From assembly GCA_002722215.1 (NCBI GenBank), contig PBKX01000013.1, positions 6,712-43,347 of the forward strand: a stretch of 36,636 nt of DNA, given 5' to 3'. This document shows, piece after piece, positions 11,501-19,370 of this stretch (its first letter is position 1; every line of letters begins with the position of its first letter). A program made the translations under genes and the position numbers. This DNA is from Flavobacteriales bacterium. Lineage in GTDB: Bacteria; Bacteroidota; Bacteroidia; Flavobacteriales; TMED113. The notes under the pieces are model-generated. The model saw nothing but the letters and a program-made list of their open reading frames with translations, made no database searches and had not been told where the DNA came from.

Positions 11501-12326
11501 AGCTATTACAATTTCAACTTTTTATAGAGAGTTGAGCGATATGATTCAAGCTACACGTGTTGCTGCTGCCTATCCAATGCCATATACTCATTATGATAAT
11601 ATCGATTTTGGTACTGTCAAAGGATTTTCATTGGGATATGATTTAAGAAGGAGGAATAATATTTCTCTAACAGCAAATTACACTTTACAATTTGCTGATG
11701 GAACAGGTTCATCTGCTACAACAGCTCAGCAACTAGTAAATGATGGATTCCCTAATCTTCGAACAACTCTGCCTCTAGATTTTGACCAACGTCATAATAT
11801 TACAGCTAATATCGACTATCGTTATGGTTATGGTTCAAATTATAACGGTCCAATGTTATTTGGAAAAAGAATTTTAGAAGGTTTTGGTGCTAACTTGGTT
11901 GTATCTGCAGGATCAGGTAGGCCTTATAGTCAACAATCTAATATTTTAGCTGTTGCTCAATTTGGAGTTAACACAAGATCTACTTTGGAGGGGAGTGTCA
12001 ATGGAGCACGTGAACCATGGACATTTAGAACCGATCTCAGATTTAATAAAGAAGTAAAGTTCAAGCTTTCAGATGACAGAAATCTAGGAATGAATATTTA
12101 TATGATGGTTGAAAACTTATTCAATCAGGCTAATATTGTCAAAGTGTATAGATACACAGGCAATGCTGATGATGATGGATATTTGTCTTCTGCTGAAGGT
12201 GAACAATATGTGTCTCAACAGGTTAACCCTCTTGCCTTTTCTGATCAATATGCATTAAAGGTAAATCGTCCTGATCATTATGTTAGGCCCAGATTAATTA
12301 AATTAGGAATGCAAGTAAACTTTTAG
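8541..12326 (+). CDS. TonB-dependent receptor with carboxypeptidase-regulatory-like domain
   Basis: Outer-membrane gated barrel powered by TonB, 1261 residues. Order: signal peptide ending in LWAQS (about 1-21); a carboxypeptidase-regulatory-like beta-sandwich (about 22-105, GSLKGTVSDAMTGETIPMAN, then FDGNFTLKPINPGRYSVEVS); the plug domain (about 125-225, with LNVRGSRSNATTYYVDGVKI and the GGLPAQYGDATGGVISI stretch); then a long barrel ending in RLIKLGMQVNF, whose terminal Phe fits outer-membrane insertion. It does not have the typical SusC signature and no SusD-like lipoprotein follows, so it is not an ordinary glycan SusCD pair. The next gene begins four bases after its stop, and the PorV-like gene follows that, so the three are almost certainly co-transcribed. 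The substrate, if it transports one, cannot be read from the sequence. Confidence 0.93.
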   Translation: MHKNTIIFVITFLTSLGLWAQSGSLKGTVSDAMTGETIPMANVIVKADGVTIIGGASDFDGNFTLKPINPGRYSVEVSFIGYAKMIQTNVLISPDKITFLDYKLSTESSVLTEVQVIEYDVPLIDADKSGSTKTKEQITSLPTRNVSDVAATTAGVYQEDSGASLNVRGSRSNATTYYVDGVKIVGSSNVLPQAAIDQMTVVTGGLPAQYGDATGGVISITTQGPSSITRGGAEISSSKLTDPYNHNLAAFNLSGPILKKKDDSRTILGYLISAEYNYKEDADPSIIGVPRLKDDVLLEIQNNPSIFVGTPSYGDYASSYAQNAGENLTAEDWDISDVKQNLSDQDIRLQGKLTFSLSKDINFILGGSMRQRVEMGDDGVDGYWWRRQLLNFDNHREYTRGSYNLYARLQHKLSGDDASSSVKNVFYTLQGDYSRYNSKLENPRHGTDYFAYNYVGKFTPSIDDTTFTQTEFWNWDTYDVYVLDQNGNRVPLDTDGQDGQDVDENGNLLWQQETQTGVLLQEYVTYDFEPSDANPLLTNYTEQYYDFFHSYLPNQNPTMNHIQFGGGLMNGDEPPSVYGLWWNSGYPNYFSYDYTEQRQRFSGSASADIGNHAILFGFEYEKFKEKYYRVYTPNLWPIARQLANQHLNNPQYYVDDEVQWAFDEDVLIFSTFYDVSEDNENYSTFAQNIREQLGLGINDFVYIDEHDPGLLSVDMFAADELFQGDDLNLYYYGYDHMGNEVNERVSFDTFLNEKDANGDYTRRISPFEPIYSAAYIQDKFALDDIVFNVGVRVDRFDANQEVLKDKYSLYPTLKASEVDASLNPNADPSNPAHPGNIGNDFVVYANSITDQTIITGYRDGDNWYDAAGVPVTDPSVLSAGSGVIPFLQNPNHIADENKGLTGDAFEDYTPQISVMPRISFNFPISDEAMFFAHYDILTQRPPTNSVMSPFDYLFIEANTNDMNNPNLLPEKTTDYEVGFTQALTKYSAITISTFYRELSDMIQATRVAAAYPMPYTHYDNIDFGTVKGFSLGYDLRRRNNISLTANYTLQFADGTGSSATTAQQLVNDGFPNLRTTLPLDFDQRHNITANIDYRYGYGSNYNGPMLFGKRILEGFGANLVVSAGSGRPYSQQSNILAVAQFGVNTRSTLEGSVNGAREPWTFRTDLRFNKEVKFKLSDDRNLGMNIYMMVENLFNQANIVKVYRYTGNADDDGYLSSAEGEQYVSQQVNPLAFSDQYALKVNRPDHYVRPRLIKLGMQVNF

Positions 12327-12330
12327 ATAA

Positions 12331-15300
12331 ATGAAAAAATATATAAGTTCAACATTATTAATAATTTTTATTGGATTTTTTAATTCAAATGCAAAAGAGA
12401 ATATTCCAAATCCGAATAATTCAAATAATAATTTTAGAATTATTGCTGCAGGATGTTTAGCTGCTACTGCACAAACAGAATTGAATATAAATAATGTTCG
12501 TACCACGATTTTAGCAGGTGGTGATATGTGGTGGGATTTAAGTGATGGAAAATATGAAATACCAAAGGATAGTGATAAGCATTCAATGTTTGCTGGAGCA
12601 TTATGGATTGGTGGGCTTGATGATCAAGGTAATTTAAAAGTAGCTGGAATGACCTATAGACAAGATGGTAATGATTTCTGGCCTGGCCCCTTGAATGCGG
12701 ATGTCGCTAGTGATGAATATGGAACAGTGGGGGCTGATGTATGTTCAGATTTCGATAAACATTTTGTGATTACAAGACAAGAAGTAGAGGATTTTGTTGG
12801 ATATAATGATTGTTTAGCAGACCCGAATTGTGATGTTTCCGTATCATATCCTACGTATGAAGGTATGTCAGCCACAATTAGTGATTGGCCAGCAGATCGA
12901 ATTGAAGTAGATGGGACTTTTGATTACTTGGCACCATTCGCCGATGTAGATGGAGACGGAGTTTATACTCCTGAAGCTGGAGATTATCCAGGTTATGATC
13001 TACAGGGAATAAAAGATTGTAAAACGGATGATGTTTTATTTGGTGATCAAACATTATGGTGGGTTTTTAATGATAATGGTAATATACATACTGAAACGGG
13101 CTCTGAAGCAGCAATAGGCCTTGAGATACAGGCTCAAGCATTTGGTTTTACAACTAATGACGAAATTAATAATATGACTTTCTATAGTTATAAAATTTTA
13201 AATCGTTCTACAAGTGTTTTAAATGAAGCTTATTTTGGACAATGGGTTGATCCGGATCTTGGTAATTATCAAGATGACTACGTTGGATGTGATGTGGGCT
13301 TGGGGCTAGGATATTGCTATAATGGTGATGCGGATGATGATGGAACAGCTGGATATAATTATGACTCTGATGATCCACCTCCAGCAATTGGAGTAGATTT
13401 TTTTAGAGGACCTTTAGCAGATACGGGGGATGGTATTGATAATGATAGAGATGGACAAATTGATGAACCAGGAGAGCAGATTATTATGTCTAAATTTGTT
13501 TATTATAATAATGATTTTTCTGATTTTGGAAACCCTGAAAATGCTACTCATTATTATGGATATTTAAAAGGTATATGGAAAAATGGTCAACCAATGACAT
13601 ATGGTGGTACTGGTTGGGAAGCATCTAATCCAGAGTGTAATTTTATGTTTCCAGATGATACAGATCCTGAATTTTCGCCACTATATGGTTCATGGACAGA
13701 AATTACTGCAGGTAATGATCCTGCGGATCGGAGATTTTTACAGTCAGCGGGGCCTTTCACATTAGAGCCTGGCGCAGTAAATTATATTACAACAGGTGTT
13801 GTCTGGGCTAGGGCTGCAGATGGCAATAACTTTGCATCTGTTGAATTGATGAAAATAGCTGATAATAAAGCTCAAACATTATTTGATATTTGTTTTGAAG
13901 TTATTGATGGGCCAAGTGCTCCAGATGTAAATTTTGTAGAATTAGACCAAGAAATTATTATTAATTTAACTAATGCCGAGAATTCTAATAATTATGCTAC
14001 ACAATATATAGAGGAGGATCCATTTATTTCAGATGTCTTATCAACCACAATAGTGGGGTATACAGATACGCTTACGAATGAAAATAATGAAGAGTTCTTC
14101 GTTGGGCCAATATATCAAGATGGGAATGTTGCAATTGATAAAAATTATAGATTTGAAGGATATCAAGTTTTTCAACTAAAAGATCAATATGTTTCTTCGA
14201 CGGAACTATATAATCCTGATAAAGCATTTATGGTTTTTCAGTGCGATGTTGAAAACTATAGAACTACAGATGGTCAAGTTGTATATGCGCCTTCTGATGA
14301 TACATCTCCAATTGCTAATTTAGTTAATTATCAACTAGATGAAAGTGTAGGTCCAAATGTTTATGTCCCGCAAAATATGACTTTAAATGCTTCTAATTCT
14401 GGCATTCAACATTCTTTTAGAATTACTGAGGATAAATTTGCAAGCGGAAATACGGCATTAGTGAATAATAAAGCATATTATTATATGGCAATTGCATATG
14501 CATATAATGAATATATGCCTTATGCTCCGGAGATTCCATTTCAATCTGTCGATCCAGTGAACCCTTATGCCCCAAGTAATATGGGACAGAAGCAGCCATA
14601 CCTAGCAGGTAGAAAAAACATTAAAACCTATACCATAATTCCTCATAAGACAGAATCTTTTGGAGATTTGCCAACTGCCTCTTATGGAGCTAGACCTTCG
14701 CAACAGGGTTTAGCAGGAACAGGAAATGGTGGTAATTTTGTTGAAATTACATCTGCTTGCAGAAATGAAATTGCAACTAATTTATTTGCAGATACTTTAT
14801 TCTATCGTCAGAATATGTCACCAGCAGATATTTCAGTAATAGACCCATTATCTGTGCCAGATGCTGATTTTATTTTTGAAGTAGTGGATGTTGAAGATAA
14901 TGAAGGTTTAATTACAAATGCGAATTGGTCTTTAACTAAGATTGAAAATGGAGATAGTATTACAGTACAGTCTGCAAATGCTTTAATTGATCAAGCACAG
15001 CAAATTCTACCTGATTGGGGATTAGGCGTGACATTTAAAAGTATTCCTACTTTAGAATCAGGTCAAGTTGATAATTTAGGATGTTTATCTTGTCCACAAG
15101 GTACACCAGTTGTTTCTAATCCATTATTAGATGAATTGTTTTGGGATTTAAATCTTTCTGGTCAAGAAGCTCAAGATGTTTTACAAAGTGTAGAATGGAA
15201 TAATGCAAATGAGAATCTATGGATTCAATCAATTCCTGATTTTGATGAATTCTGGCAATTTGTCCCATGGGCAAAGCCACTTGATTGGGTAAGGTCTGGA

Positions 15301-16761
15301 TCAACTATTTTTTCAGAAAGTGATGCTGTTTTAGCACCATACCATTCTTATGGAGATATATCCGTTAATGGAACGGTGCTTACATCAGGATCTTCTGATC
15401 AATCAACACCACTTGATCCAAATGCTGTACATGAAAACCAATGGTTGGTGCCATATAAATTGGTAAGTTCAGATTATAGAGGGCGTCCATCTGAGTCAAC
15501 TACAGATAATGTCGTTAATTCAATAGATACAGTTGGAGGAGGTTTAGCGTGGTATGATTGGAAAACAGAATGTTCATTAGATAATTTAAATAATATTGAT
15601 GTTGTTTTGACTGATGATAAAAATTTATGGACAAGGTGTCCTGTTTTAGATATGTCTGAAGCTCAATTAACTTGGACAGGGTCTGGTAATCCAGTAGATC
15701 AATCTAATGGCCCTCAATGGGCTTTTGGAGTAGGGCCTTCTTCAAGTAGTTATCCATGGGAGGTAGATAGTGAAACAGGAGAGAATGGAGAAAGTAAATG
15801 GGATTTAAGATTAGATGTAAATGTTGATAAAGATGGTAATCCAGATGGTACAGGTAATGGCTTTAATTCAGAAAATGGTTGGGGATGGTTTCCTGGTTAT
15901 GCAGTTGATGTTTCTACAGGGAGAAGGCTTAATATGATGTTTTCAGAAAAATCATCATTAGGCGATGGGCAGAATGCGACTGACATGATATTTAATCCTC
16001 CTGCAAATGAAGTCGATTTTTCATCTACTGGATTTGAGTTTGATTTGGTGGATGGTAATGCAGATTTCTCTGGGATTGATATAAATGGAGGTCATGTTGT
16101 ATTTATATTAGACACGGAATATGCAGGAGAAAATATAGAGGATAATCCACATTATGAAGCCTATACTGGTAGTAGTGCAAATAATGCATGGAATAGTTTA
16201 AGGAAAAAACAAGTTATTCCTCATATACAATGGGTAGGTAATTGGTATCCAAACAATGATCAAGATTGGTTAAGTAATGAAGTGGTGATTAGAGCGCGTG
16301 TACAAGAAGGGTACGGTTTTAGAGATTGGAGCGTATTAGCAAACGCAGCAGGAGACTCATTAGTGAATAATGGTTATCCGTATTATGAATTTAACTCTTC
16401 TGAAATTTTAACTATTTTGGATGATGATCAAACTAAAAAAGATGGATTAGAGCAAGTTAATATTGTTCCTAATCCTTATTATGGAACATCTGGTTATGAG
16501 GAAGGTCAAGTAGACACGAAAGTTAAGATTACTAATTTGCCAAGAACATGTACAATTTCTATATATACTGTTAATGGAAATCTAGTAAGACAATATAGTA
16601 AGGATAATGAAATTTCTTACTGGGAGTGGGATTTGAAAAATAATTACAATATTTCAATTGCATCAGGAATATATATTATTCATATTGATGCTGGTGATGC
16701 TGGTGAAAAAGTATTAAAATGGTTTGGTGCTTTAAGGCCAGTTGACTTAGATAGTTTCTAA
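12331..16761 (+). CDS. Large secreted surface protein with divergent T9SS-like tail
   Basis: A 1476-residue exported protein of unknown function. A signal peptide (MKKYISSTLLIIFIGFFNSNA) is followed by a module (about 35-520) homologous to that of the protein at 2573-4801, sharing GGDMWWDL, LWIGGLDDQGNLKVAGMTYR, FGDQTLWWVFND, GLEIQAQAF and AIGVDFFRGPLAD, plus DxDGDG calcium-type loops. A fibronectin-like stretch (about 525-700) and a long central region rich in Trp, Asn and Asp follow. The C-terminus (about 1380-1476) is beta-rich and sorting-domain-like (VNIVPNPYYG, then ISIYTVNGNLVRQY, then ASGIYIIHID), but it continues into a tail VLKWFGALRPVDLDSF that ordinary type A sorting domains do not have. 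It is the middle gene of the operon between the receptor and the PorV-like barrel, with gaps of 4 and 9 bases. Export through T9SS is inferred from the tail; function is not recognisable. Confidence 0.88.
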   Translation: MKKYISSTLLIIFIGFFNSNAKENIPNPNNSNNNFRIIAAGCLAATAQTELNINNVRTTILAGGDMWWDLSDGKYEIPKDSDKHSMFAGALWIGGLDDQGNLKVAGMTYRQDGNDFWPGPLNADVASDEYGTVGADVCSDFDKHFVITRQEVEDFVGYNDCLADPNCDVSVSYPTYEGMSATISDWPADRIEVDGTFDYLAPFADVDGDGVYTPEAGDYPGYDLQGIKDCKTDDVLFGDQTLWWVFNDNGNIHTETGSEAAIGLEIQAQAFGFTTNDEINNMTFYSYKILNRSTSVLNEAYFGQWVDPDLGNYQDDYVGCDVGLGLGYCYNGDADDDGTAGYNYDSDDPPPAIGVDFFRGPLADTGDGIDNDRDGQIDEPGEQIIMSKFVYYNNDFSDFGNPENATHYYGYLKGIWKNGQPMTYGGTGWEASNPECNFMFPDDTDPEFSPLYGSWTEITAGNDPADRRFLQSAGPFTLEPGAVNYITTGVVWARAADGNNFASVELMKIADNKAQTLFDICFEVIDGPSAPDVNFVELDQEIIINLTNAENSNNYATQYIEEDPFISDVLSTTIVGYTDTLTNENNEEFFVGPIYQDGNVAIDKNYRFEGYQVFQLKDQYVSSTELYNPDKAFMVFQCDVENYRTTDGQVVYAPSDDTSPIANLVNYQLDESVGPNVYVPQNMTLNASNSGIQHSFRITEDKFASGNTALVNNKAYYYMAIAYAYNEYMPYAPEIPFQSVDPVNPYAPSNMGQKQPYLAGRKNIKTYTIIPHKTESFGDLPTASYGARPSQQGLAGTGNGGNFVEITSACRNEIATNLFADTLFYRQNMSPADISVIDPLSVPDADFIFEVVDVEDNEGLITNANWSLTKIENGDSITVQSANALIDQAQQILPDWGLGVTFKSIPTLESGQVDNLGCLSCPQGTPVVSNPLLDELFWDLNLSGQEAQDVLQSVEWNNANENLWIQSIPDFDEFWQFVPWAKPLDWVRSGSTIFSESDAVLAPYHSYGDISVNGTVLTSGSSDQSTPLDPNAVHENQWLVPYKLVSSDYRGRPSESTTDNVVNSIDTVGGGLAWYDWKTECSLDNLNNIDVVLTDDKNLWTRCPVLDMSEAQLTWTGSGNPVDQSNGPQWAFGVGPSSSSYPWEVDSETGENGESKWDLRLDVNVDKDGNPDGTGNGFNSENGWGWFPGYAVDVSTGRRLNMMFSEKSSLGDGQNATDMIFNPPANEVDFSSTGFEFDLVDGNADFSGIDINGGHVVFILDTEYAGENIEDNPHYEAYTGSSANNAWNSLRKKQVIPHIQWVGNWYPNNDQDWLSNEVVIRARVQEGYGFRDWSVLANAAGDSLVNNGYPYYEFNSSEILTILDDDQTKKDGLEQVNIVPNPYYGTSGYEEGQVDTKVKITNLPRTCTISIYTVNGNLVRQYSKDNEISYWEWDLKNNYNISIASGIYIIHIDAGDAGEKVLKWFGALRPVDLDSF

Positions 16762-16770
16762 AATTATAAG

Positions 16771-17835
16771 ATGATTAATAAAATATTATTTATGAAAGTT
16801 AGTATAAAAAAAATATCATTTCTTTGTTTCTGCATTTTGCTCTCATTTTCTGTCGTTGGACAAGAAGAGGGGGATTCACGTACTGGTGAAGCTGGTGCCT
16901 CAGAGTTATTAATAAATCCTTGGGCTCAAAGTTCTGGTATGGCTGGAGCAAATACGGCCTCTGCAAATGGTTTAGAGAGTGTTTTCCTTAATGTAGCAGG
17001 ATTAACGACAGTAGATGGAACGGAACTCTGTTTTTCACATGCTTCTTGGTTTGCAGATATTTCAATTAACGCATTTGGATTTGCACAGAAGTTAGGAGAC
17101 TCTGGTGTTTTAGGGTTTTCGGTCATGTCTTTAGATTTTGGAGATATTGAAAGAACAACATATGAAAATCCAGATGGAGGAATTGGAACTTTTTCTCCCC
17201 AGTTTATGAATATAGCACTTTCATATGCAAAGAAATTTACATATAGTATGTCAGCAGGTTTTACAGTTAAAATGATTTCAGAAAGTGCCGCTCAATTGTC
17301 TGCTAATGGGGTTGCTATTGATGCGGGAGTTCATTATCAAACAGGTGAAAATGGGGAAGCTAAATTTGGAATTACTTTAAAAAATATTGGACCAAGAATG
17401 TCATTTGAAGGCGATGGAGATGATATTACACTAACAGGTCCAAATGGTAGTGATATGACTGTTGAGCTTAGATCAGCTGCTTTTGAATTACCTTCATTAT
17501 TAAATATTGGAGCATCTTATGATGTTATTTTTGAAGATATTAGGCTCACTATCTCAGAAACATTTGTCTCTAATTCTTTTTCAAAAGATCAATTTTTAAC
17601 AGGATTAGAATTTTCATGGAAAGAGATGGTTTCATTGAGAGGTGGATATGCATATGAAAGTGGAATCTTTGACGATTTTGATTCTGGTAGAACTACTGTT
17701 TTTACAGGTATGTCAGCAGGGATTAGTTTAGAGTTACCTATTTCTGATGAAACTAGTTTTGGGTTTGACTACTCATATAGACCAGCTGATCCACTACAGT
17801 CTGTACATACTTTTGGTGCGAGAATTATTTTATAA
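16771..17835 (+). CDS. PorV/PorQ-family outer-membrane barrel protein
   Basis: A 354-residue predicted outer-membrane beta-barrel of the PorV/PorQ (UPF0164-like) family. After a signal peptide ending near SVVGQ it has the family opening ELLINPWAQSSGMAGANTAS, then LESVFLNVAGL, then alternating barrel strands to an ALLIL-type end (FGARIIL). The best-known member, PorV, carries T9SS cargo from the translocon to the PorU sortase. This is not the canonical porV, which begins at 36503 beside porU, so it is a paralogue. Two starts are possible: the ATG at 16771 and the one at 16792, and the latter (MKVSIKKISF) gives a tidier signal peptide. Third gene of the operon. Its link to the upstream surface protein suggests a dedicated shuttle or anchor, which is inference. 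Confidence 0.85.
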   Translation: MINKILFMKVSIKKISFLCFCILLSFSVVGQEEGDSRTGEAGASELLINPWAQSSGMAGANTASANGLESVFLNVAGLTTVDGTELCFSHASWFADISINAFGFAQKLGDSGVLGFSVMSLDFGDIERTTYENPDGGIGTFSPQFMNIALSYAKKFTYSMSAGFTVKMISESAAQLSANGVAIDAGVHYQTGENGEAKFGITLKNIGPRMSFEGDGDDITLTGPNGSDMTVELRSAAFELPSLLNIGASYDVIFEDIRLTISETFVSNSFSKDQFLTGLEFSWKEMVSLRGGYAYESGIFDDFDSGRTTVFTGMSAGISLELPISDETSFGFDYSYRPADPLQSVHTFGARIIL

Positions 17836-17862
17836 TTTTTTCGTCGTCTAATTATTATTTCT

Positions 17863-17884
17863 TTTAATAAAACATTTTATTAAA
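17863..17884. repeat. Perfect AT-only palindrome upstream of greA
   Basis: Two perfect 10-base arms, TTTAATAAAA and TTTTATTAAA, are separated by CA and end 10 bases before the greA ATG. It could be an operator or a weak leader hairpin. It has no G or C in the arms and no following T-run, so it is a poor terminator candidate for the operon upstream. Confidence 0.4.
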
Positions 17885-17894
17885 TAATACGATT

Positions 17895-18368
17895 ATGTCA
17901 AAAATAGTTTATTATAGTTTTAAAGATTTAGAAAAACTTAAATTGGAATTACATCATTTAATTACCAATGAAAGAATTAGTATATCAAAACAAATTGCAG
18001 AAGCTAGAGATAAAGGAGATCTTTCGGAAAATGCTGAATATGATGCCGCAAAAGAAGCGCAAGGTTTACTTGAAATGAAAATAGCAGAATTGGAATCTAA
18101 AATTGCATCTGCCAGGGTTATAGACACATCTAAATTAGCAAAAGATAAAGTGCTATTATATTCTCATGTAGAAATAAAAAATGTAACTACTGGTTCTATT
18201 TTGAAATATACTTTAGTCCCTGAGTCAGAATCTAATATTGTAGAAAAGAAAATATCCGTTTCTTCTCCGATAGGTAAAGGATTATTAGGTAAAAAAGTAG
18301 GTGAGATTGCAAAAATTAATATTCCATCAGGGATGATCGATTTCGAAATTTTAAATATCTCACGCTGA
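17895..18368 (+). CDS. greA: Transcription elongation factor GreA
   Basis: Binds in the secondary channel of RNA polymerase and stimulates cleavage of backtracked RNA. The 157-residue length is typical. The N-terminal coiled coil holds the acidic tip motif GDLSENAEYDAAKEAQ (about residues 43-58) and the C-terminal domain ends with SPIGKGLLGKKVGEIAKI, the standard GreA signature. The start MSKIVYYSFKDLEKLKLEL is unambiguous. The HIT-family gene follows after 7 bases and is probably co-transcribed. Confidence 0.96.
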   Translation: MSKIVYYSFKDLEKLKLELHHLITNERISISKQIAEARDKGDLSENAEYDAAKEAQGLLEMKIAELESKIASARVIDTSKLAKDKVLLYSHVEIKNVTTGSILKYTLVPESESNIVEKKISVSSPIGKGLLGKKVGEIAKINIPSGMIDFEILNISR

Positions 18369-18375
18369 TACTTTT

Positions 18376-18765
18376 ATGGAAAGTGTTTTTTCTCAAATTA
18401 TTAATAAAAAAATCCCATGTTATTTTGTTGCAGAGGATAATTATTCAATTGCGTTTATGGATATTAATCCGATTGCATTAGGACATGTATTAGTTGTTCC
18501 TAAGATTCAGGTAGACTATTTATTTGATTTAGATCCTGAGATATATAGTGCTTTATGGAATTTTTCAAAAATAGTTGCTGCAGGATTAAAAAAAACAATT
18601 ACTTGTAACAGAATTGGTGTTAGTGTTATAGGTTTAGAGGTCCCACATGCCCATATTCATTTAGTTCCTATTAATACGGTTTCTGATATGGATTTCAGCA
18701 ATAAAATTGATATTTCTTCGGATGAATTAGACAATATGGCTAAAGCAATTACTAATAAAATTTAG
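18376..18765 (+). CDS. HIT-family nucleotide-binding protein
   Basis: Small cytosolic nucleotide hydrolase or transferase of the histidine-triad superfamily. At 129 residues it has the usual HIT size. The opening FSQIINKKIPCYFVAEDNYS and the DINPIALGHVLVVPK stretch are typical of HINT-type members, and the catalytic triad HAHIHLVP is intact near residues 95-102. It lies 7 bases after greA, an order seen commonly in Bacteroidota, and its stop is two bases from the convergent end of ruvC. The physiological substrate is not predictable from sequence; HINT proteins typically act on AMP-linked amines. Confidence 0.94.
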   Translation: MESVFSQIINKKIPCYFVAEDNYSIAFMDINPIALGHVLVVPKIQVDYLFDLDPEIYSALWNFSKIVAAGLKKTITCNRIGVSVIGLEVPHAHIHLVPINTVSDMDFSNKIDISSDELDNMAKAITNKI

Positions 18766-18767
18766 AT

Positions 18768-19316
18768 TTATTTAATCCTGTCAGGGTTGTTGTGTATAAA
18801 TTGTTTCCAACTTTGTTTATTTTGTGACATTACAGGATTCTTTTGTAATGCATGACAAACAGCAGCGGCTAGTCCGTCTGTTGAATCTAAATATTTAGGT
18901 TTTTTATCGATAGACAACATACTCATTAACATTCCAGCAACTTGTTCTTTTGATGCTTGACCATTCCCTGTAATAGCCATTTTAATTTTTTTTGGTGCAT
19001 ATTCGGAGATAGGAATATTATGTGCCATGCCAGCTATAATTGTTGCTCCTTGTGCCCGACCTAACTTTAACATCGATTGTGGGTTTTTTCCAAAAAAAGG
19101 TGCTTCAACTGCAATTTCAGTTGGAGAAAAAGTTTTTATTAGCTCAGAAGTTTTTTCAAATATTTTTTTCAATTTCAGGTTATGATTAGAAATTTTATGT
19201 AGTAAAATAACATCTAAACATAAAAATATTATTTCATTTTTTCTTTTTCTTATAAGACCATAACCCATAATATTAGTCCCCGGATCAATCCCAAGTATAA
19301 TGTTTTCTTTTTTCAT
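18768..19316 (-). CDS. ruvC: Holliday junction resolvase RuvC
   Basis: Endonuclease that cuts four-way DNA junctions in the RuvABC recombination pathway. The catalytic acidic residues appear in their usual places: Asp in ILGIDPGTNIMGYG at the N-terminus, Glu in AVEAPFFGKNPQS, and Asp in the C-terminal DSTDGLAAAVCHAL. The frame is open up to 19409, but I start at the ATG at 19316 (MKKENIILGIDPG), which gives 182 residues, the family norm; the upstream part overlaps the divergent permease gene and has no family resemblance. Convergent with the HIT gene (2-base gap) and divergent from the permease (54-base gap). No sign of ruvA or ruvB nearby, which is normal for this phylum. Confidence 0.96.
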   Translation of the reverse strand: MKKENIILGIDPGTNIMGYGLIRKRKNEIIFLCLDVILLHKISNHNLKLKKIFEKTSELIKTFSPTEIAVEAPFFGKNPQSMLKLGRAQGATIIAGMAHNIPISEYAPKKIKMAITGNGQASKEQVAGMLMSMLSIDKKPKYLDSTDGLAAAVCHALQKNPVMSQNKQSWKQFIHNNPDRIK

Positions 19317-19342
19317 TTTAATATAAATATAACAAATAGGAC

Positions 19343-19360
19343 TAGTATATTTAGTATATT
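19343..19360. repeat. Tandem 9-base repeat between ruvC and the permease gene
   Basis: TAGTATATT occurs twice without a gap in the 54-base divergent intergenic region, directly before the permease start. The repeat could be a regulator site or a replication-slippage product. It overlaps where either promoter would lie. Confidence 0.5.
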
Positions 19361-19370
19361 GATTGACGAA

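Noticed and set aside
8541-16761. SusC/SusD-type glycan uptake pair
   Set aside because: The second gene has no lipobox or SusD-like sequence, is 1476 residues long and ends in a sorting-type tail.
19359-19370. TTG start for the permease gene
   Set aside because: It lies in the tandem repeat and promoter-like area and an ATG follows four codons later.
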